Positions 11,935 through 26,186 are shown, numbered from the stretch's first letter. The stretch is 64,000 nt of DNA from Gorsachius magnificus (GCA_034008185.1 CM067084.1:74743255-74807254), one strand, 5' to 3'. Numbers and translations are program-made. Notes: a model not told the origin generated them from the letters alone.

Positions 11935-11953
11935 GATTCTATGATTCTATGAT
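11935..11953 (+). repeat. CR1 3' terminal octamer repeats
   Basis: Two tandem ATTCTATG units plus a partial third. This is the diagnostic 3' end recognised by CR1 reverse transcriptase, and it marks the end of the element at 8215-11953. Confidence 0.85.
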
Positions 11954-14900
11954 TAAGGTTTCCTCTAGCGTTTTGTGCAACAGCCTCCACCACACTTCCT
12001 TAAGTTAAGAACATCAGTAAACCAAAATTGTTCCATGGACATGGGAAAATACAGTAATTTCATTATCTGCTCCTAGCACTTAGAATTGCTGATGCAACAC
12101 ATGACTTAAAATTTTAATAAACCGGCAAATTCTAGTCAAAATCCAGAGCACACAACTCCATCCTTCACTGACAGGTGGTCAGCATGCTGTGGAAAATAAG
12201 CAATTTTCTAACAAACTTCATAGAAATTCAGGAGAAAAGTGATCATCTAATCTCTCCCGAATTTCTCTGGCAATTAAATATCATCCAGATATCCTGTAAC
12301 TAACCCCAAACAATGATTCTTTTGTCTCTATTCCTCAAAACCAAGAATGTATGCCACGAGCAGGAACCCAGGCAAGAGTCCAAAAATTATTCCGGGTTGA
12401 TTTGATGTGTCCAGTGGCCAAATCATTCCCCATGCTGCAAAGAAAGACCATAGATCTTCAGACATTCCTTCCAATTAGGTCTGCAAGGAAATTTCTCAGC
12501 TAAGGTGACTCCAGCCAGACACTTGATATAACCACCTATGCCACCTCAGAGTATTGGTTGGTCTATCTGCTTTGTGTCATGTCTCCTTCAACTGTCGGTC
12601 TTTGGTTCTTTAGAAGATAGAGAAACAATACAACAATACCACCACAGAAGTCAAGTTGTGCCACTGAGTAAATTCATCAATGAGGTCACAGCTGACTAAA
12701 TATGAAGCTAATAACCGTGTGTGATCTCACTGGGGAACTGCAAGAGTTATGATCAAGTCCAAGGTGCATTGGACGAGGACCAGAAAGGACCACTGCAATT
12801 GCATGAGCTAGCTTGCTGCTTCTGCATGCACACAGGCCAAAGGACTCAGTCACAAATATATCCTCAGTTGACACTACCTGGTTGTGCACCTCTCAGTGGC
12901 AAATCCATTGAAACATATCGCTGGTAAAGAAAGCTTCCTATTGTTTGGGACAACAGCAGACGTCCCTACATCCCATTCAGCAACGTCAAGTAGTCATATT
13001 CCCCTATCGTATCCCTCTATTACTGTTTCACCTACAGCTGACTGAACTGAAGCTGCATGTATGCAATGCCAAGGAAAATAATAATAAAATAATAATACAG
13101 GAGCTACACTGTATTTTCTGAAGTTTGAACAGGACCATGGCTCTGTATAGGTTGTATGTACAGTTGAGTCTGTCTGAAGATGATGGTAGCTGTGAGAGTC
13201 ATTGATGCATTACTCAACTGAAAAATTAATTGTGCCACATTCATGGGATACAAACAAACTGGCCCTGATTGCATAAACCCAGCATCGGTGGATTATTCTT
13301 ACCTGTAAGGTTTTCTTTAAATGGGAGTCAGAACTTGATATTTGAGAAGCAAAAAGGTGCCTGAGGAATGCCACCAGCGTAAGTTGCTTCCTCCTGCATC
13401 ACCACAGGAAAGTAATTCTGAAGAGAAGACAAAAGCAGTAAGATTGGCCCAGAGCAAGGAGACCAGAAGCTCCTGAAGTTCTGAAGTTCCTCCACAATGT
13501 CACTGTCTCTTCAGGATAAAGGTTTGTTTAATTTCACCTTCTTGCTGAGAGAATAAAATATATGGGGAAGTTACATATGGTATATGTTCATGTGCATGGT
13601 TGTCTATATCTGTACGTACATGTGAGAACACCCAAATTGTGTGTTGTGATAAGCACAATAAGGTACTCAAAAGACTTGAAAAACAAGTTTCGTTTAGAAC
13701 TACAGCATGCCACTGAAAAATACGGTGCAAATTGCTTAGCATGAAATTTTACTTTTAAGCTTATTCCATTACAAAGATCTTCACAGACTTCTTTCCCGAT
13801 TTGCCTTTTACTGGCTCTACATGGAAAGATATTCGGCATATTAGCCCCATGCTGTTCTAAAAATGGTTTTATACTTTGTGAAATTATGTCAGGACAAAAC
13901 CAAATAGCTCGGTATAATTTAACATTTACACGTCACTATGAACTATCAAACCAATGCTTGCAAAAGAATTATATTAAAATGGGGGTTAATCTAACAATTT
14001 ACAAACCATACCATTTAAAAAATATAGCAATTGTTGTTCTGAGCTCTGTCAAGACCACATGCTGTGCAGACACTTATTAAGGAATCCAAGCTTTTCTTAA
14101 TGTATTAGAAGAGTGAAAATGTGTAATTGGAAAAGAAGGTGAAAACTCCCTACAAAAGGATTTGGCATGGACATATCCTTCAACGGATTATTGTTATCAA
14201 TTTCACCACATAAACAACAGTCTTCAAGTCTACATTTTTTCTAGTAGATTAGGAGAAAACAAGCATTTAATGGTATTTTGAGAACATTTAAACCTCATCA
14301 TTATATTCTAAAATTGATCTCGGTGCTTCTGCTCCACGCAACAAGCTGCTACACTGATTTTGTGAAATGCTAAAGCTAGTTCCTCTGGGAAGCCAAAAGA
14401 GACACAGCATAAACTGTGGGTCATTTTGCTGTCCTGGTTCACCACATGTTCCCCAGCAGACAAGCAATGAAATGAGACAGATAAGTTGAGGCTGGGACCA
14501 TTTTATACAAATCATCCCTAGGAGCAATGAGCTGAAGTATCAGCTTTGAAGACGAAGCTCTGGGAGATACAAAGACAAAATAAGATCCCTTTTGTTTTTC
14601 ATCTTGTATTCCCTTTCCCACATTCACAACTGTAGGAATGTACAAGTAAATTACTTATCACCCTTCACACGCTATGTATTATTTGTGGCTGTTGGCAGAG
14701 TAACTGCTCCAGATACACAGTCTACCCACCCCAACACTAGCCATCTGACAGTCAAGCATCTAATCTAGACAAATCTAGAATTTTCCTCTATGGGAAGGAG
14801 AAAGGAAGACACTCTGGGAGGGCAGCTCCTTCCATCCTAAGATAAGATTTCTTAAGTGATGTTCAATATTTGTCTCCACAAATGCCTCCCCTTGACACAG

Positions 14901-17900
14901 CAGGTCCAGGCTGCTCGGAGAGCTACAGCAGTGACCTTTCATTCAGGAACTTGTGCTCATTTAGTTTGAGCCATGATGATCTGTCTAAACTTGCCTTTCC
15001 TGGCTCTTTCCAGATTTCATGTTTGAACCTCTGGGAGCAGTGCATTTCACAGGGTTGAACACAAGAGCAAGAATCACCCGAGTTTACCTTAAAGTGTTTT
15101 TAGTTTCTGTAGTCACAGTCTGTATTTTCAATTTGCAATCAAACATGGGAAGTCTCACCAAGGTGTTGCTTTTTACTTTGAATATTTCATACAGCTTTCA
15201 CAGCTATGCTATGTAGCTGAGATTTTAATATGAATAAAACTGTGTAGGGGTAACAAAGCCAATCCAAAAAGCTGCAAACAGCCAGTTTTTGAGGAGAAAG
15301 CAGTCCTTCTGTACCAGATGCTTGCCTGCAGCGTGGAAGGAATTTCAGAAACCACAACCAAAGGTGGTCACAAGCCCAGAGCAGCAGGTGGTCTGCAGAG
15401 ACCACCTAAGGCAGCAGAGCTGGATTCCTTTATTTTGGACCAGTTGTTCTCCACACCTGGGAATAAATTCTTAAAGATACTCTATACTGTTAGTTTTATC
15501 TCAAGAGATAAGAAAATTTGCCTCATTTCTCTTAAATTATGAAAATTCATTATACAGAACCGTATCCGTTCAAATCTCCCTACCACTTCATGAAAGTCCC
15601 TTGGTTTTGGCAAAGAAAAAAACACCCATAACATCAGCTTTAGTTTTGCTGATTGTTTCACTTTCAAACACGCAGTGCTGGAATGTTTGAACTGCTGATA
15701 CTGCAAGAGGGGTTTTAAAATGTAAAAATATCTGCTGCCATTGTAAATTGGGAGAGAAAAAGCTCCTAAACCCTAAAGCATTTTGATCTGCTTCAAGGAT
15801 TTAAGTACTTACTTTTACAAAGTCTAAATTTGGTAATATAAATGAAAACTTGATTTCTGATCAAAAAATATTTTAAAGCTGAGAGTTTGAAGCTTGGGGA
15901 AAGAAGCTGCTTTGCCTGGATTTATTCTAAACACTGTGTTCCTTTTTCTTTCTCTATGTTTTCCCAATTTTTGATTCAGAGACTTTTTCACCAGCTGCAT
16001 AGTTATGCCCAGTCTGCACAGAATCAAACAAGTTAAATAAGAAAAATATTGTGAATTATTTATTCACTTCAGTCTCTTGAACCAACCTGAGGTTTGGAAG
16101 CAGTGTTGAAATACAAAAGCAAACAAACCTACTGCGCTGATAACCCTCAAGAAGGCACTGCAGGTTCAAGTTCATTCTAGTAATTTTTTTTTCTCACTTT
16201 TGCCAATGTTAATTCTATGCAGTGAAAAATATCCTGGTGCTTCATAGCCCTTCACGATGCTATGCTGATTCTGCCTGTTAAAGTGGTTAAAAATCCCTAC
16301 TCCACGGTGGTTTTCTACATGAGGAAACTAATGTGCAGTCAGTTCATGGAGCAGATAAACCCTTACGCACTGAAGAGTCCAGAGTTGTTTGAATGCACTT
16401 CGGAACGGTAGTAGATACGTCTTTAGAGATTTTCATGTTAGGGAGTCTGAAACTTTTGCATAGTTCTGGAATTCACTTCTTTGTCAGCTCAAAAACTTAA
16501 AGGATGAAGAAAGAGTCAAGACCCTAAGACATGTAAAAATCTAATAAGCTTATGGAGAATAAGCATGATAAGTGACCTTCCATACCTCTATTGCTTGTTG
16601 GTCTCTTTATCTGTATTTTACACCATCTCTATTGCTGGGAGAGTATCTCATGCACAGGACTGAATTCATGTGGAGGGGCTGCTTTATATAAAACCAGGAG
16701 AATGCTGAAGCAAGTCCAGGCCCTGGAGAGTATATCTACCCCTACAGAGCCTGCAACCTTTTCACGTGTCTCCTCCTCTTCTTTGTCTTCTTCTTCATAC
16801 CTGGTATAACTACAGGTAAAGCACTGCAAAAAACATTTCAGTGTAAATATATTCAAATTACTTATTGCATATTGCACAGAAAGCCAGGGAGCCCCAGTGG
16901 ATGGCCCAGTGCTTAAGCAGTCATTCTTTGCTGCCTTTTCTCTTACATGTAAGATTGCTGTATTTGCTCTGAAGTCTTTATGTCCAGGGACAGTAACTGG
17001 CATGTTATTCCCTTGATATAGTGATCTTAGGACCAATGCATGCTGTAAAATGAGATGATCATAATGGGATTTAAAGTTATTACAGGCAAAGCTGTAGTAA
17101 CATACAGTAAGTTCCTGGCATTTTCATTTACCAGTGAAAAATCACATACCTACAGTAGATACACTGTTAAAAAAAAAAACTGCAAAAGATCTTCAAGGCC
17201 TGGCACCTACATTTTGCAGTTACGTTTACAAAATTATTATGAGTAAACTTTTATGGGAGGGGGGAAGAAATAACAAGACATTCTATTAATGGAACAGGAG
17301 TTTCACCAAAGGCATAATGTATTAAAAAATATAATAAATGTCACTAAAAATTAAAGGACCTTATTCTGCTTTATACTATTGCTATTTTAAATGACACTGG
17401 CAATATAAGACAACTTACTCCCCAGCCCACCTAGAAATAAAATAGTAATAAATAATACCCCCTTTAAACTAGAGTCATTGTAAGGTCTTTGTGTAAAGGA
17501 AAACTGCACCCAAAAATAGCAAAGTCAACTAAAAAACCCCAAGCAACGATGCTGAAACAATAAACCAGTCAAAGATGATCCTCTGGGGGAAAAATATGTT
17601 GGGCCAACACACCACATCTGTAAGCAGGAAGCACTAGGAAAAGAGAAGGAGCCATTAATTGCTGACTCAGCACCTTGTTCTGTTTTTAATAGTTGTGCAG
17701 GAAATGAAAATGAAATCTCTATGAGATTATAAAAAATAGGGGGGAAAAAGTAAAAACAGAAAGAAAAAAAATAATCTAACTGATTTAAGGCAAAAAAGCA
17801 GATCATGCAAGACCTAACCCATTCCCAGACAAAAAAAAAATCAAGGGGACACGTGGCTCCAGGGCAAAAGAACATAATACATTACAAAACAATGATAACA

Positions 17901-20247
17901 TAAAAGCTAGAATTGCCCTTAAACAAAAAGGTGAGAATTTCACCACCAAAGGATATTACCTAGTCCAGATTTAAGTGTTCTAGGACCAGAGATATGAACA
18001 AGTAATCCAAAATACTAAGATGCAAGGAACCTCAAGCAGGGTAAACACTGAGGGCTGAAGGCCAGAATCCACAAAAAAGCAGAATCTGGAATAGCACACC
18101 CTATGGCAAACACCTCAAACATATTGCATGCATTCATAATCCACATTTCTTGCATATATTTACCAAGTACCAGTGGTGTGAACTCAGCATGGCAAGAGGT
18201 GACTGACAACTAGCTCAGATCAGTTCATCATTGTGGCAGCAGAAGGTTAGGACAACTATCACCTAAAAAGCAAGTGGAACTCATTATTATGTTTAATCTG
18301 GATATAAGTGCATGAGCCAGCATCTGATAAGAAAGGATGACATTAGCAGAGAAAGAAAAGGCATTGGCAATTAGAAAAAAGTAAAAAGAACCAAAACTGC
18401 TGGTGATGTTAAAACCTGCCATTGAGGCTAAGGACTTGCAGGTGGAAATAAAAAAGTACAGCAAAGCAAAAGCCACATTATGTTTAGAGATCCCAGAAAA
18501 AAGAGCAATTGAGAGCACCTGTGATGGAAAGAAAGGCTATCTTAACAGGGAGAAGGGATCTATATCCCAGACCAGGAATTATCATCCCAACCAAGTCCAG
18601 CTGAGGAAGGATCAGCTAACGGTTCTCACAAAGCAGGTCAGGTACCAACTGGCCAACAGACAGACAGCTAGCTTAGCAAGATTAAAGAGCTACTCGCCAT
18701 GACACGGCTCAAGCATAACAAATTGCTTGTGGTGGGACACATCTCCAAAGGAATCTGCAGGACCACATGAGCATGCACAATATCCCAGAGAAATTTCTTA
18801 TAAAGACTTCAAATTCTGGGCTATATCAGCATTGGTTTTTCAGTGTTACTACCATAATATATTTCCTGGAAAAGAAGATATGGTGAACTATATCTTAAAG
18901 AAGTTCTAGAATAACCAGTACATCTTTTTATGTTGTAAGAAATCTCATATTACACAATGGCATTTAGTTAGGAATTACACTCCAAAGTCACACCCTGCCT
19001 AGGCAGTTGAGTCTCGAGAAATTACTGGACACCGTGATAATCCATCAGTACCTTCATGGACAGCCACCACAAGGACCCTTCCCTCTGGAGCGTTGGAATA
19101 AATTGGGATCCAACAAGACAGCCCTTTTGCTTCTGTACTTATCCTCTATTTTGTGAGCCTATGGAAACTCACAAAACCCATGAGAGCATCTACGTCCAAG
19201 AAATTCAACACAATGATGCCTCTGGAAGAGACTCGAGGAAGTCTTCAGAGCCCAGTGCAATGCCATGTAGACCCATCAAGTAAGCTCTAGGTGTTTAATG
19301 GAAACATTCTTTTGAAGTTATGCAAGAACTCCTATGTCCTAGATATTGGTAATTTTGCCTCAAACTTCACAGCAATTCTGGAAGTGCTCAGCATTGCAAT
19401 CATAAAAAAGAATTACTACTCTGTCATATGTATCTCAACAGCAGCCTTAATAGACCTGCCTGTGAATTTTGAGGGTTATGGTCTAGGTCAACAGACAAAA
19501 ACCTGCATCATAACACAAACTCAACAGTTGCCTTGCCAGCAGTCTTAGCAGAGTGGTCAAGATGACAGAGATGAATTCTTCCTCTCATGCAGAGAGATAG
19601 AAACTGTATATCAGAGTTGACACACACAGGCATGATCCAATCCTGCAGTTTGCATTGCTTGAACTATGCCTATTTTCTGGCTAAATGGAATTTAGTGCCC
19701 AGAAATATCAATACAATTTTCATTGGCATGTGCCACCTGAATCCAAGCCCAGAAAAATCAGCCAGAAGCTTATGAAACTGCAGTCAGTCAGACAACATAA
19801 ATAAAAAGAAAGCAAAAATCCAATTGGACTTTTAACCAAAAAATACAGCAAAGACAAAAAATAACTTAATAGATAGGTTCTCTAAATTTTTTTAACCAAG
19901 TGTTTCAAGAATATTTGGAACTGCCTTGGACATTCATTGTCAAACTCAAGATAATCCCATCTTGGTCTCATAACTGAGTCTTCCCTCACCCCTGAAGCTA
20001 TTGAAAAGAAGGGTATGGTGGTAACCAGAGGCCCCATCCCTTTTACACTCCTCTCACCTTTTCAGGTGGGTGGGTGGCATTTTAGAAGTTAGCAATAATA
20101 ACTGAAACACAGTGAATATATTAATTTTGCACACTTACCAGCTGAACCAGTTGTTTATTAATTATGACTGCTATATAAATCCTGGATCAGTATCCCACAC
20201 TCGAAAGCAAAGTTCCTGCTCCATATGCTTTCCATCTTTCTTCTGAT
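11954..20247. other. Intergenic, no gene recognised
   Basis: About 8.3 kb of AT-rich unique sequence with A- and AAT-rich stretches (for example 13075-13097). Open frames such as 16629-17036 (-), 17525-17875 (-), 18403-18702 (+) and 19056-19283 (+) have no recognisable domain, and no codon signal that I can judge by eye. I did not recognise repeats here, although diverged ones may be present. Confidence 0.5.
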
Positions 20248-20672
20248 TCATAGAATCATAGAATCATTAAGGTTGGAAAAGAACTCCAAGATCATCAAGT
20301 CCAACCATCAACCCAACACCACCATGCCTACTAAACCGTGTCCTGAAGTGCCATATCTACATGGTTTTTGATGGGGATGGGGACTCCACCACCTCTCTGG
20401 GCAGCCTGTTCCAAGGCTTGACCGCTCTTTCAGTAAAGAAACCTCCCTTGACGCAGCTTGAGGCCATTTGCTCTCATCCTATCGCTTTTTACTTGGGAGA
20501 AGAGACTGACACCCACCTCTCTACAACCTCCTTTCAGGGAGCTGTAGAGAGTGATAAGGTCTCCCCTCAGCCTCCCCTTCTCCAGACTAAACAACCCCAG
20601 TTCCCACAGCCGCTCCTCACCAGACACCTCACCAGCTTCGTTGCCCTTTTCTGGACACACTCCAGCATTTGA
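20248..20672 (-). mobile_element. CR1 LINE 3' fragment, 5'-truncated
   Basis: The plus strand begins with TCATAGAATCATAGAATC, the reverse complement of the CR1 tail, followed by the CR1 3' UTR and about 80 codons of the ORF2 C-terminus on the minus strand ([22 protein letters not shown]). Similarity stops near 20672. It is too decayed to code. Confidence 0.92.
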
Positions 20673-23600
20673 TACCTGGTTTGGATACTTTCTTTCTGTA
20701 TTAGCGTCCCGTTTATGCATTTTTCAAGACTGCATCTCATTTGCTAATTTCCTGTCATGTTTCTAATGTCTCCTGTAAGTTATACCCATGTCCTTCCTGG
20801 TTTTCACAACTCCTCACAACTTGGGTTACTTCCCTTTCTGGGTCATTAAAGGCGATATTAGTACTGAAGAAAGCATTCCTGTTCAAGAAAGTGTCTTCAT
20901 GCGTTTAAGTGCTGTTGAAGTCGATAGGATGTAAACAGCTCCCTTAAAGGTAAACATGAGCTTAAGGGCTTCCTTAGCAAGGACCTATTTCATGTGCTGA
21001 GTGCCACAGTGCTCAAGTACACTACTGCCAGCAGCATTACACACATTCACTGTCACTACCCTTTATGCTCCAACAGATATTTCTCTATCCACATAATTCA
21101 TTTTAAGTCAGTGGAATGATTTTTGTGGGTACTATTACATGAGACTGGATCAAATGCATCACTGACCTACAACTACCTCGTGATCGTTGCAGTCCATTCA
21201 CCCTGTTCTTCTGGACATGAATAAAGCTAAGAAGAGCACATACATTTGGCCTGACTTCCAGCCACAAAACAAATTTTTGTCTTGAGATTCGATGTTGCCA
21301 AATAGAAACTCCCACATTTATTCTTTTTTCTTTTTGTCTGTCTTATATTATACTTGCTTTTCTGCATTTGCCTGGTTCATGCAAAGTGTTCCAAGTTATT
21401 TTAAAATTAACAATCAATTTTTAGTAGTCTTAGCAGCATAAAAATTGATTAATGCTCTAAATAGGATCCAGAATTTGTCATCTTGACTCCCTACACAACA
21501 GTTCCATAAATCTGTACTATGCTGAGCTATATTAACACATATGTACTCAGTAATTCTTTGCTTCTTTTTCCCAACACTTTGAACACAGACCTTTCCACAT
21601 TCTGTTTCTCCTGTTTCATTTATTCTATTTTTTTGATTTTCAAGAAGAGTTCAGTATCTCAGCTATTTTCAGCTGGGATAATCCAGCACACTTCTCATTT
21701 GCATGTAAAGTGCAGTCAATGCGAATTGATCAAAACCAAATTAACAGCAATTGGTTCCAATATTTTCCCTGTTTACACATTAGCTTGCTACCTTTAACAT
21801 ATAGATGTATTGAATTCAGCTTAGCAACCTGAGCATGAATGCTGTGGCCTTTAAAGAGAAACTTATCTGTAATTAAAATCATACACGAGTTTTAGTGGGA
21901 ATCTGTTTACTACCTAGAAAGAAAACTGATTCTAAAAATGAATAGAATTTAGCTTGGTAGTTCATGTGTTTAATTCTGAATTAAATCCCCTAAAATTATG
22001 GGGAGTTAGCCAGCTTCAGATTATATGAAGTTTATGTCTAGTTCTGGGTGGGTTTGGGAAAAAAAATCAAAGGGTACCCTTTCTTCCCACACCATTGATT
22101 TATTTTTTTAAGATACCACTGCAAACTGATAATAATTTAACAAAGTTCTAATCATTATGAGCATTTTTTGCAAAAGTCATATAATAAATATGCATTGAAA
22201 CTACAAGCATGCAGTACAAATCATCCGGCCCAGTGTTCAGATGACAAGTAATAAGGGCTTTAGAATAAAAACTGAAGCACATATACAGTGGTTGCTATAA
22301 GGAAATGATTTATCCTACAGTGTATATTGAATTGCTTATTATAATTTAGAATGGTAATTGCTATGGCTTCACTATACTGTTTAATTGCTACAGTACACTG
22401 ATATATACCATGGAAGACACTGCAGTAACTGCTGTCATTATATAGCAGTATTTGCATAATCTGCACTGTAGTTTATTCTTACAGTAGATAATGCAGTACA
22501 TGCAGGAATCAAATTGTTTCTCACCATATTGATTGCAATTAAGGACACAAATATGAATACAAAGATAAGGCTTTTTTCCAAGGTATATATCACAGGACAG
22601 TTGCAAAATTCAAGTTTAAGTCATTACTGTGCTAGTCTTTCTAGGAAAATAATTATAGAAATGCAGCTACTGAGATTTTTGTAACGCAACTGTAAGACAG
22701 AACTCTGAATCTTTGTGCAAAGATCTCCACTTTCCAGGCCAGATCTTTATCACAAACACCTGCATCTAAATCAACCTACCACTCTGGTCTGACAAAGAGC
22801 AGAATTTGAACAAATTCATCGCCACAGCTGACAAACATGTACCCTTCCCAACACCATGTGATGCTGCAATGTCTGGATGGGAACTGGCTGAGGCTGTGGG
22901 CTATGGTGGAGGCCTCTATGATGATGAAATGACAGTGGGGTCCTATGTGAACCAAACTTTGATGATACCTTGGCTCCCAGCGTGTTCACTCTCTGTTCAG
23001 CTGTGCCTCCCACTCTGGAGTGGCCCCTCTGAGAAATAAAGCCTCCTCCATCTGTCCCTTAGGCAAAGGTTCCCCTGGTTAATTTGGGCATCTAGAAATG
23101 AGTGCACCCCTGCACAATGTTACCAGGCCAGAAGGCAGAAGCATATTACCACAGAAAGAAATCATCACTGAAAATTTTCCAATGCCAAAGATCAGCCCAA
23201 CACTTATAGCAGAGATGTCCCTACCGCTCTAAGGTACTGAGATAGCCTACAAGGAGTTGAACTCATCCAAGAGAGTTGGGGCAAAATTGCAGTGAGCTAT
23301 GTGGATCGCGATCAACCTTTTAATTTGCTTCTGAAATCACATATGCCTGTGGGGCAACATAAAAACTACAAGTATATTATGCCACCAGGAGAAGCATTAC
23401 CACATATTTAAGATGCCATTTTCTTTATTCCTTCTTTCTTTGCCTTAAAAATGCAGTGGAAAGCTAAGAAAGGACTTAGAGCCAGCCTGACTCGTGTGCT
23501 TGTGGGAACAAACAAAAGTCGTGGATCATAGACACCAGCTTTGCTAAAACGCTTGAATAGATGGCATATTTTGATTGATTTGTTTGTATTTTTGTGAGTG

Positions 23601-24394
23601 AAAGCAAGCAGTGCGATTTACTTTGATTTGGGAGATTTGCTCTTTGCTATTCCCACAGATCCTGACTGACACAGCTCATTTGTGAAACTAAAAGCAAATC
23701 AGCTGAAATTTTGTCTTCAAATTTAGCAATTCATTATTCTTCCATTTTAAACAAAAAGCCAGTACACCCAGTTTAGAATCAGAAGGAAAATCACATCACA
23801 TGGCTCAGACAACCTCAGTAATGAATTGTCAAGGCAGGGGATAAGGCTTGGCAAAAATGTTTGGCAAGTATTTGCAAACAAGAACTAACAACTTGCAGAA
23901 TTAAAAAGTCAGAGTTGGTAATACAGGACTTAAATAATTAGCTCAGATCTACTGCTAAACCAAGGGACTTCAAAAAGATGTTAGGACAACTCACTGTAAG
24001 AGCAAGTCCTGCTTCACTTTGTGGACTTCTGTAGCTTCAAGAAGCAATTGATGGCAGCGGACATTGATGTACGATAAATGTAGCATGCAATCACTCTGAT
24101 TGTTTGTGATCATGACATTTTACAAACACTGCTTCTCTGTCATTTTCTAAAGCATTGTTTTAGAGGGTTGTGACAGAGGTAAAAGAAATACAAAACAAGG
24201 AGAAATGTCACCCTGTCTCCCTAGACAAGCCAGATTGAAAAATTGAAAAGAAACCAACTTGGATGAGATAGATTCATAGCACTGACACCGTACCAGCAAA
24301 ATCAGAATTAGATTTTGAGATTATTGAAGTAATAAAACCACAGATTCTTTTCACAGGAGTTTACAGTTTACTATCTATATACTATATTGAGTGA

Positions 24395-24570
24395 GGCAGT
24401 ACCAGCTTGTGGTTAGAGCAAGAGCTTGCTGGATATTTTTTTTTATTTGACTCTGCTACTGACATACTGCGTGACCTTGAGGTTCAGACCCCCACTTGCA
24501 ATATAGGGATAATGATCTTAACTTATTTTGCAGCTGAGCAGATGAAATCTCTGAGAGCTCTCTTTAAATG
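24395..24570 (+). mobile_element. MIR-like tRNA-derived SINE remnant
   Basis: It follows the MIR layout. A tRNA-like head contains TTGTGGTTAGAGCA (A-box region). The core contains CTCTGCTACTGAC...CTGCGTGACCTTGAG, then ATAGGGATAATGATCTTAACTTA, which corresponds to the MIR stretch before its 3' LINE-like tail. It is diverged and interrupted by a T-run at 24437-24445. MIR elements are ancient in amniotes, so this marks old, slowly eroding sequence. Confidence 0.7.
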
Positions 24571-26129
24571 CCTGCAGCCAATAATTAATGTTCCTTACAC
24601 TTCATTGTGGTTTTTTGTTTTGTAATGGGAATTAAATAAGCTTTAAACTTCTTAAAAAAACTTTCCCTGCACTGACCACCACCCACACCCAGCACAAGCA
24701 TTGCATTTGTAGATGGGCGAATGGAAGTGAACCCAATTCAATCATCCCTTCAGCCACATAAGCAAGGTCAGACCATAGATTCAGCCCACGTGCTTGCAGG
24801 CAGGTGCTCAGGCAACACCTGAACATTTCCTATTTTTCACATGTATCTAACAATATCTTTCAAGCTTTTCATCCAGCTAAAACCTTCATTCAAGTCTTGT
24901 TGTCTCTTCACTTGACTATTCCACACTCTTTTTCCCTTCATGTTGGCCACTGCCCATTAGGAAGACCTGATGTCTGATGATAGTAGCCCCTTCCACTGCC
25001 ACTCATATTATGCCAGACAGCAACTTTTTTGACTTTGAAGGCTTCTTTTACTTAGCTCCTTCTGTCAAACATGTCAAGTGCCCTATTGCAATACCATTCC
25101 TTGGTTTTCCTCAGCCAGCAGTCTAAGCCGTTATCAGCCTCTCCTCCAAAAACATGCTTTTCCCTCACTTTTGATACTGTACAGGTGAGATACACATGGA
25201 AAAAGATGAAGATGGTCCCTACCTTTCCGTCAGGTCTTCATTCAAAAAGAGTTCTACTGTAGCACCTTTAAACCCAGACCACTAGGTGGGAGGCAGCAAG
25301 TATTTCCTCTTCAGCTGAAATGTTCCCTTTTTGCCTGCTTTTCCCATAAACAAAAAAGCCCATCCTGTGTACCAAAAACTAACAATGTTGAGATAGTTTT
25401 TCCCTTCAACCACTTCATTTTGTTTGTAATTTTTAAATGCTCAGGACAGAGACAGCTTCTTGTTCTCCTTGTTTGTATTTGCAATATTCGTATGACATCT
25501 TAATCCCCATTTAATGCTCTAAAAGCCATTAATACTTACCACCCAAAATAAAATAAAATTAAAACCTGAAGACTCTCTAAGTTTCATTTCTCTGAAGAAA
25601 TGGAAAGAGTAATCACATAAGAACAGTGTAATGCAAATTTCATTAGGGTCACACCACAGAGGGAAGAGAAGTACTTGAGCTCAGAAACTACCCTGGCTTG
25701 GAATACGTGGATATAAACTGATCAAACATAATTTTTACCTAGAAATTGTGAGAAGGTTTCTAACCAGTGAAGTGACAAAGTTCAAGAATACCCCTCCACT
25801 AGGTGAGTTTCAGCAGGGGAGTTGGGAACAGGAAACCTAAGTGGTTTCAACTCAGTTTTGATCAATTATAAGGGCAATGTAAGCAGAGGAGTGAGTGAGC
25901 CAGCAGTTCTCCTCCAGTCCCTTGTCCCCACTTTTAACATTATTTCTGCTTCAGCAGTCAAAAGTGTTCATAATAACTGGAAATCAATGGACCAACCTGC
26001 AGCTCAAAGCAGAAGCATGTTCTTCACGGCACATTGAGGGGTTTTAAGTTTTTCTACCCAAACCCCTTCTTGTCTAATGCAGGTATCATACTATCCCACA
26101 CTTATTTCAAAAATGCTAAATGTCATGAT

Positions 26130-26186
26130 TTACATACAACATATAAACATATACACAACAAATAAACATATATACAACATATGAAA
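26130..26186. repeat. Degenerate AT-rich tandem repeat
   Basis: Roughly three imperfect copies of a unit like ATACAACATATAAACAT, about 19-20 bp each. It is low-complexity DNA with no coding capacity. Confidence 0.5.

Larger units (their letters stand above)
8215..11953 (+). mobile_element. CR1 LINE retrotransposon, 3.7 kb, 5'-truncated but retaining most of ORF1 and ORF2
   Basis: A non-LTR retrotransposon of the chicken-repeat-1 clade. Similarity to CR1 ORF1 protein begins near 8220-8230; the sequence before it looks unrelated, so the 5' end was lost, as is usual for target-primed reverse transcription. In order it contains the ORF1 remnant with an SGNH-hydrolase-like domain (to 9065), ORF2 with APE-type endonuclease, reverse transcriptase and C-terminal region (9128-11867), a short 3' UTR with the GGTTGGACTCGATGATCTT motif, and the CR1 tail of ATTCTATG repeats at 11935-11953. 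CR1 elements do not end in poly(A), and this one does not. I see no convincing target-site duplication. It is much better preserved than the CR1 copy at 49171-50610, so it is probably the youngest CR1 insertion here. It is inactive because of the ORF1 truncation and frameshift and the ORF2 deletion. Confidence 0.95.

Noticed and set aside
16740..16820. Polypyrimidine tract followed by CAG/GTAAAG, like a splice site
   Set aside because: A single splice-like sequence without a credible adjacent exon is expected by chance.
18403..18702. 99-codon frame rich in Lys and Gln
   Set aside because: No recognisable motif. It overlaps a 96-codon frame on the other strand, and the composition follows the AT-rich DNA.
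20361..20672. 103-codon plus-strand open frame
   Set aside because: Antisense reading of the CR1 3' fragment.
22806..23039. 77-codon frame that looks protein-like
   Set aside because: No known domain, no splice-site or promoter context that I could defend, and an overlapping minus-strand frame of similar length.
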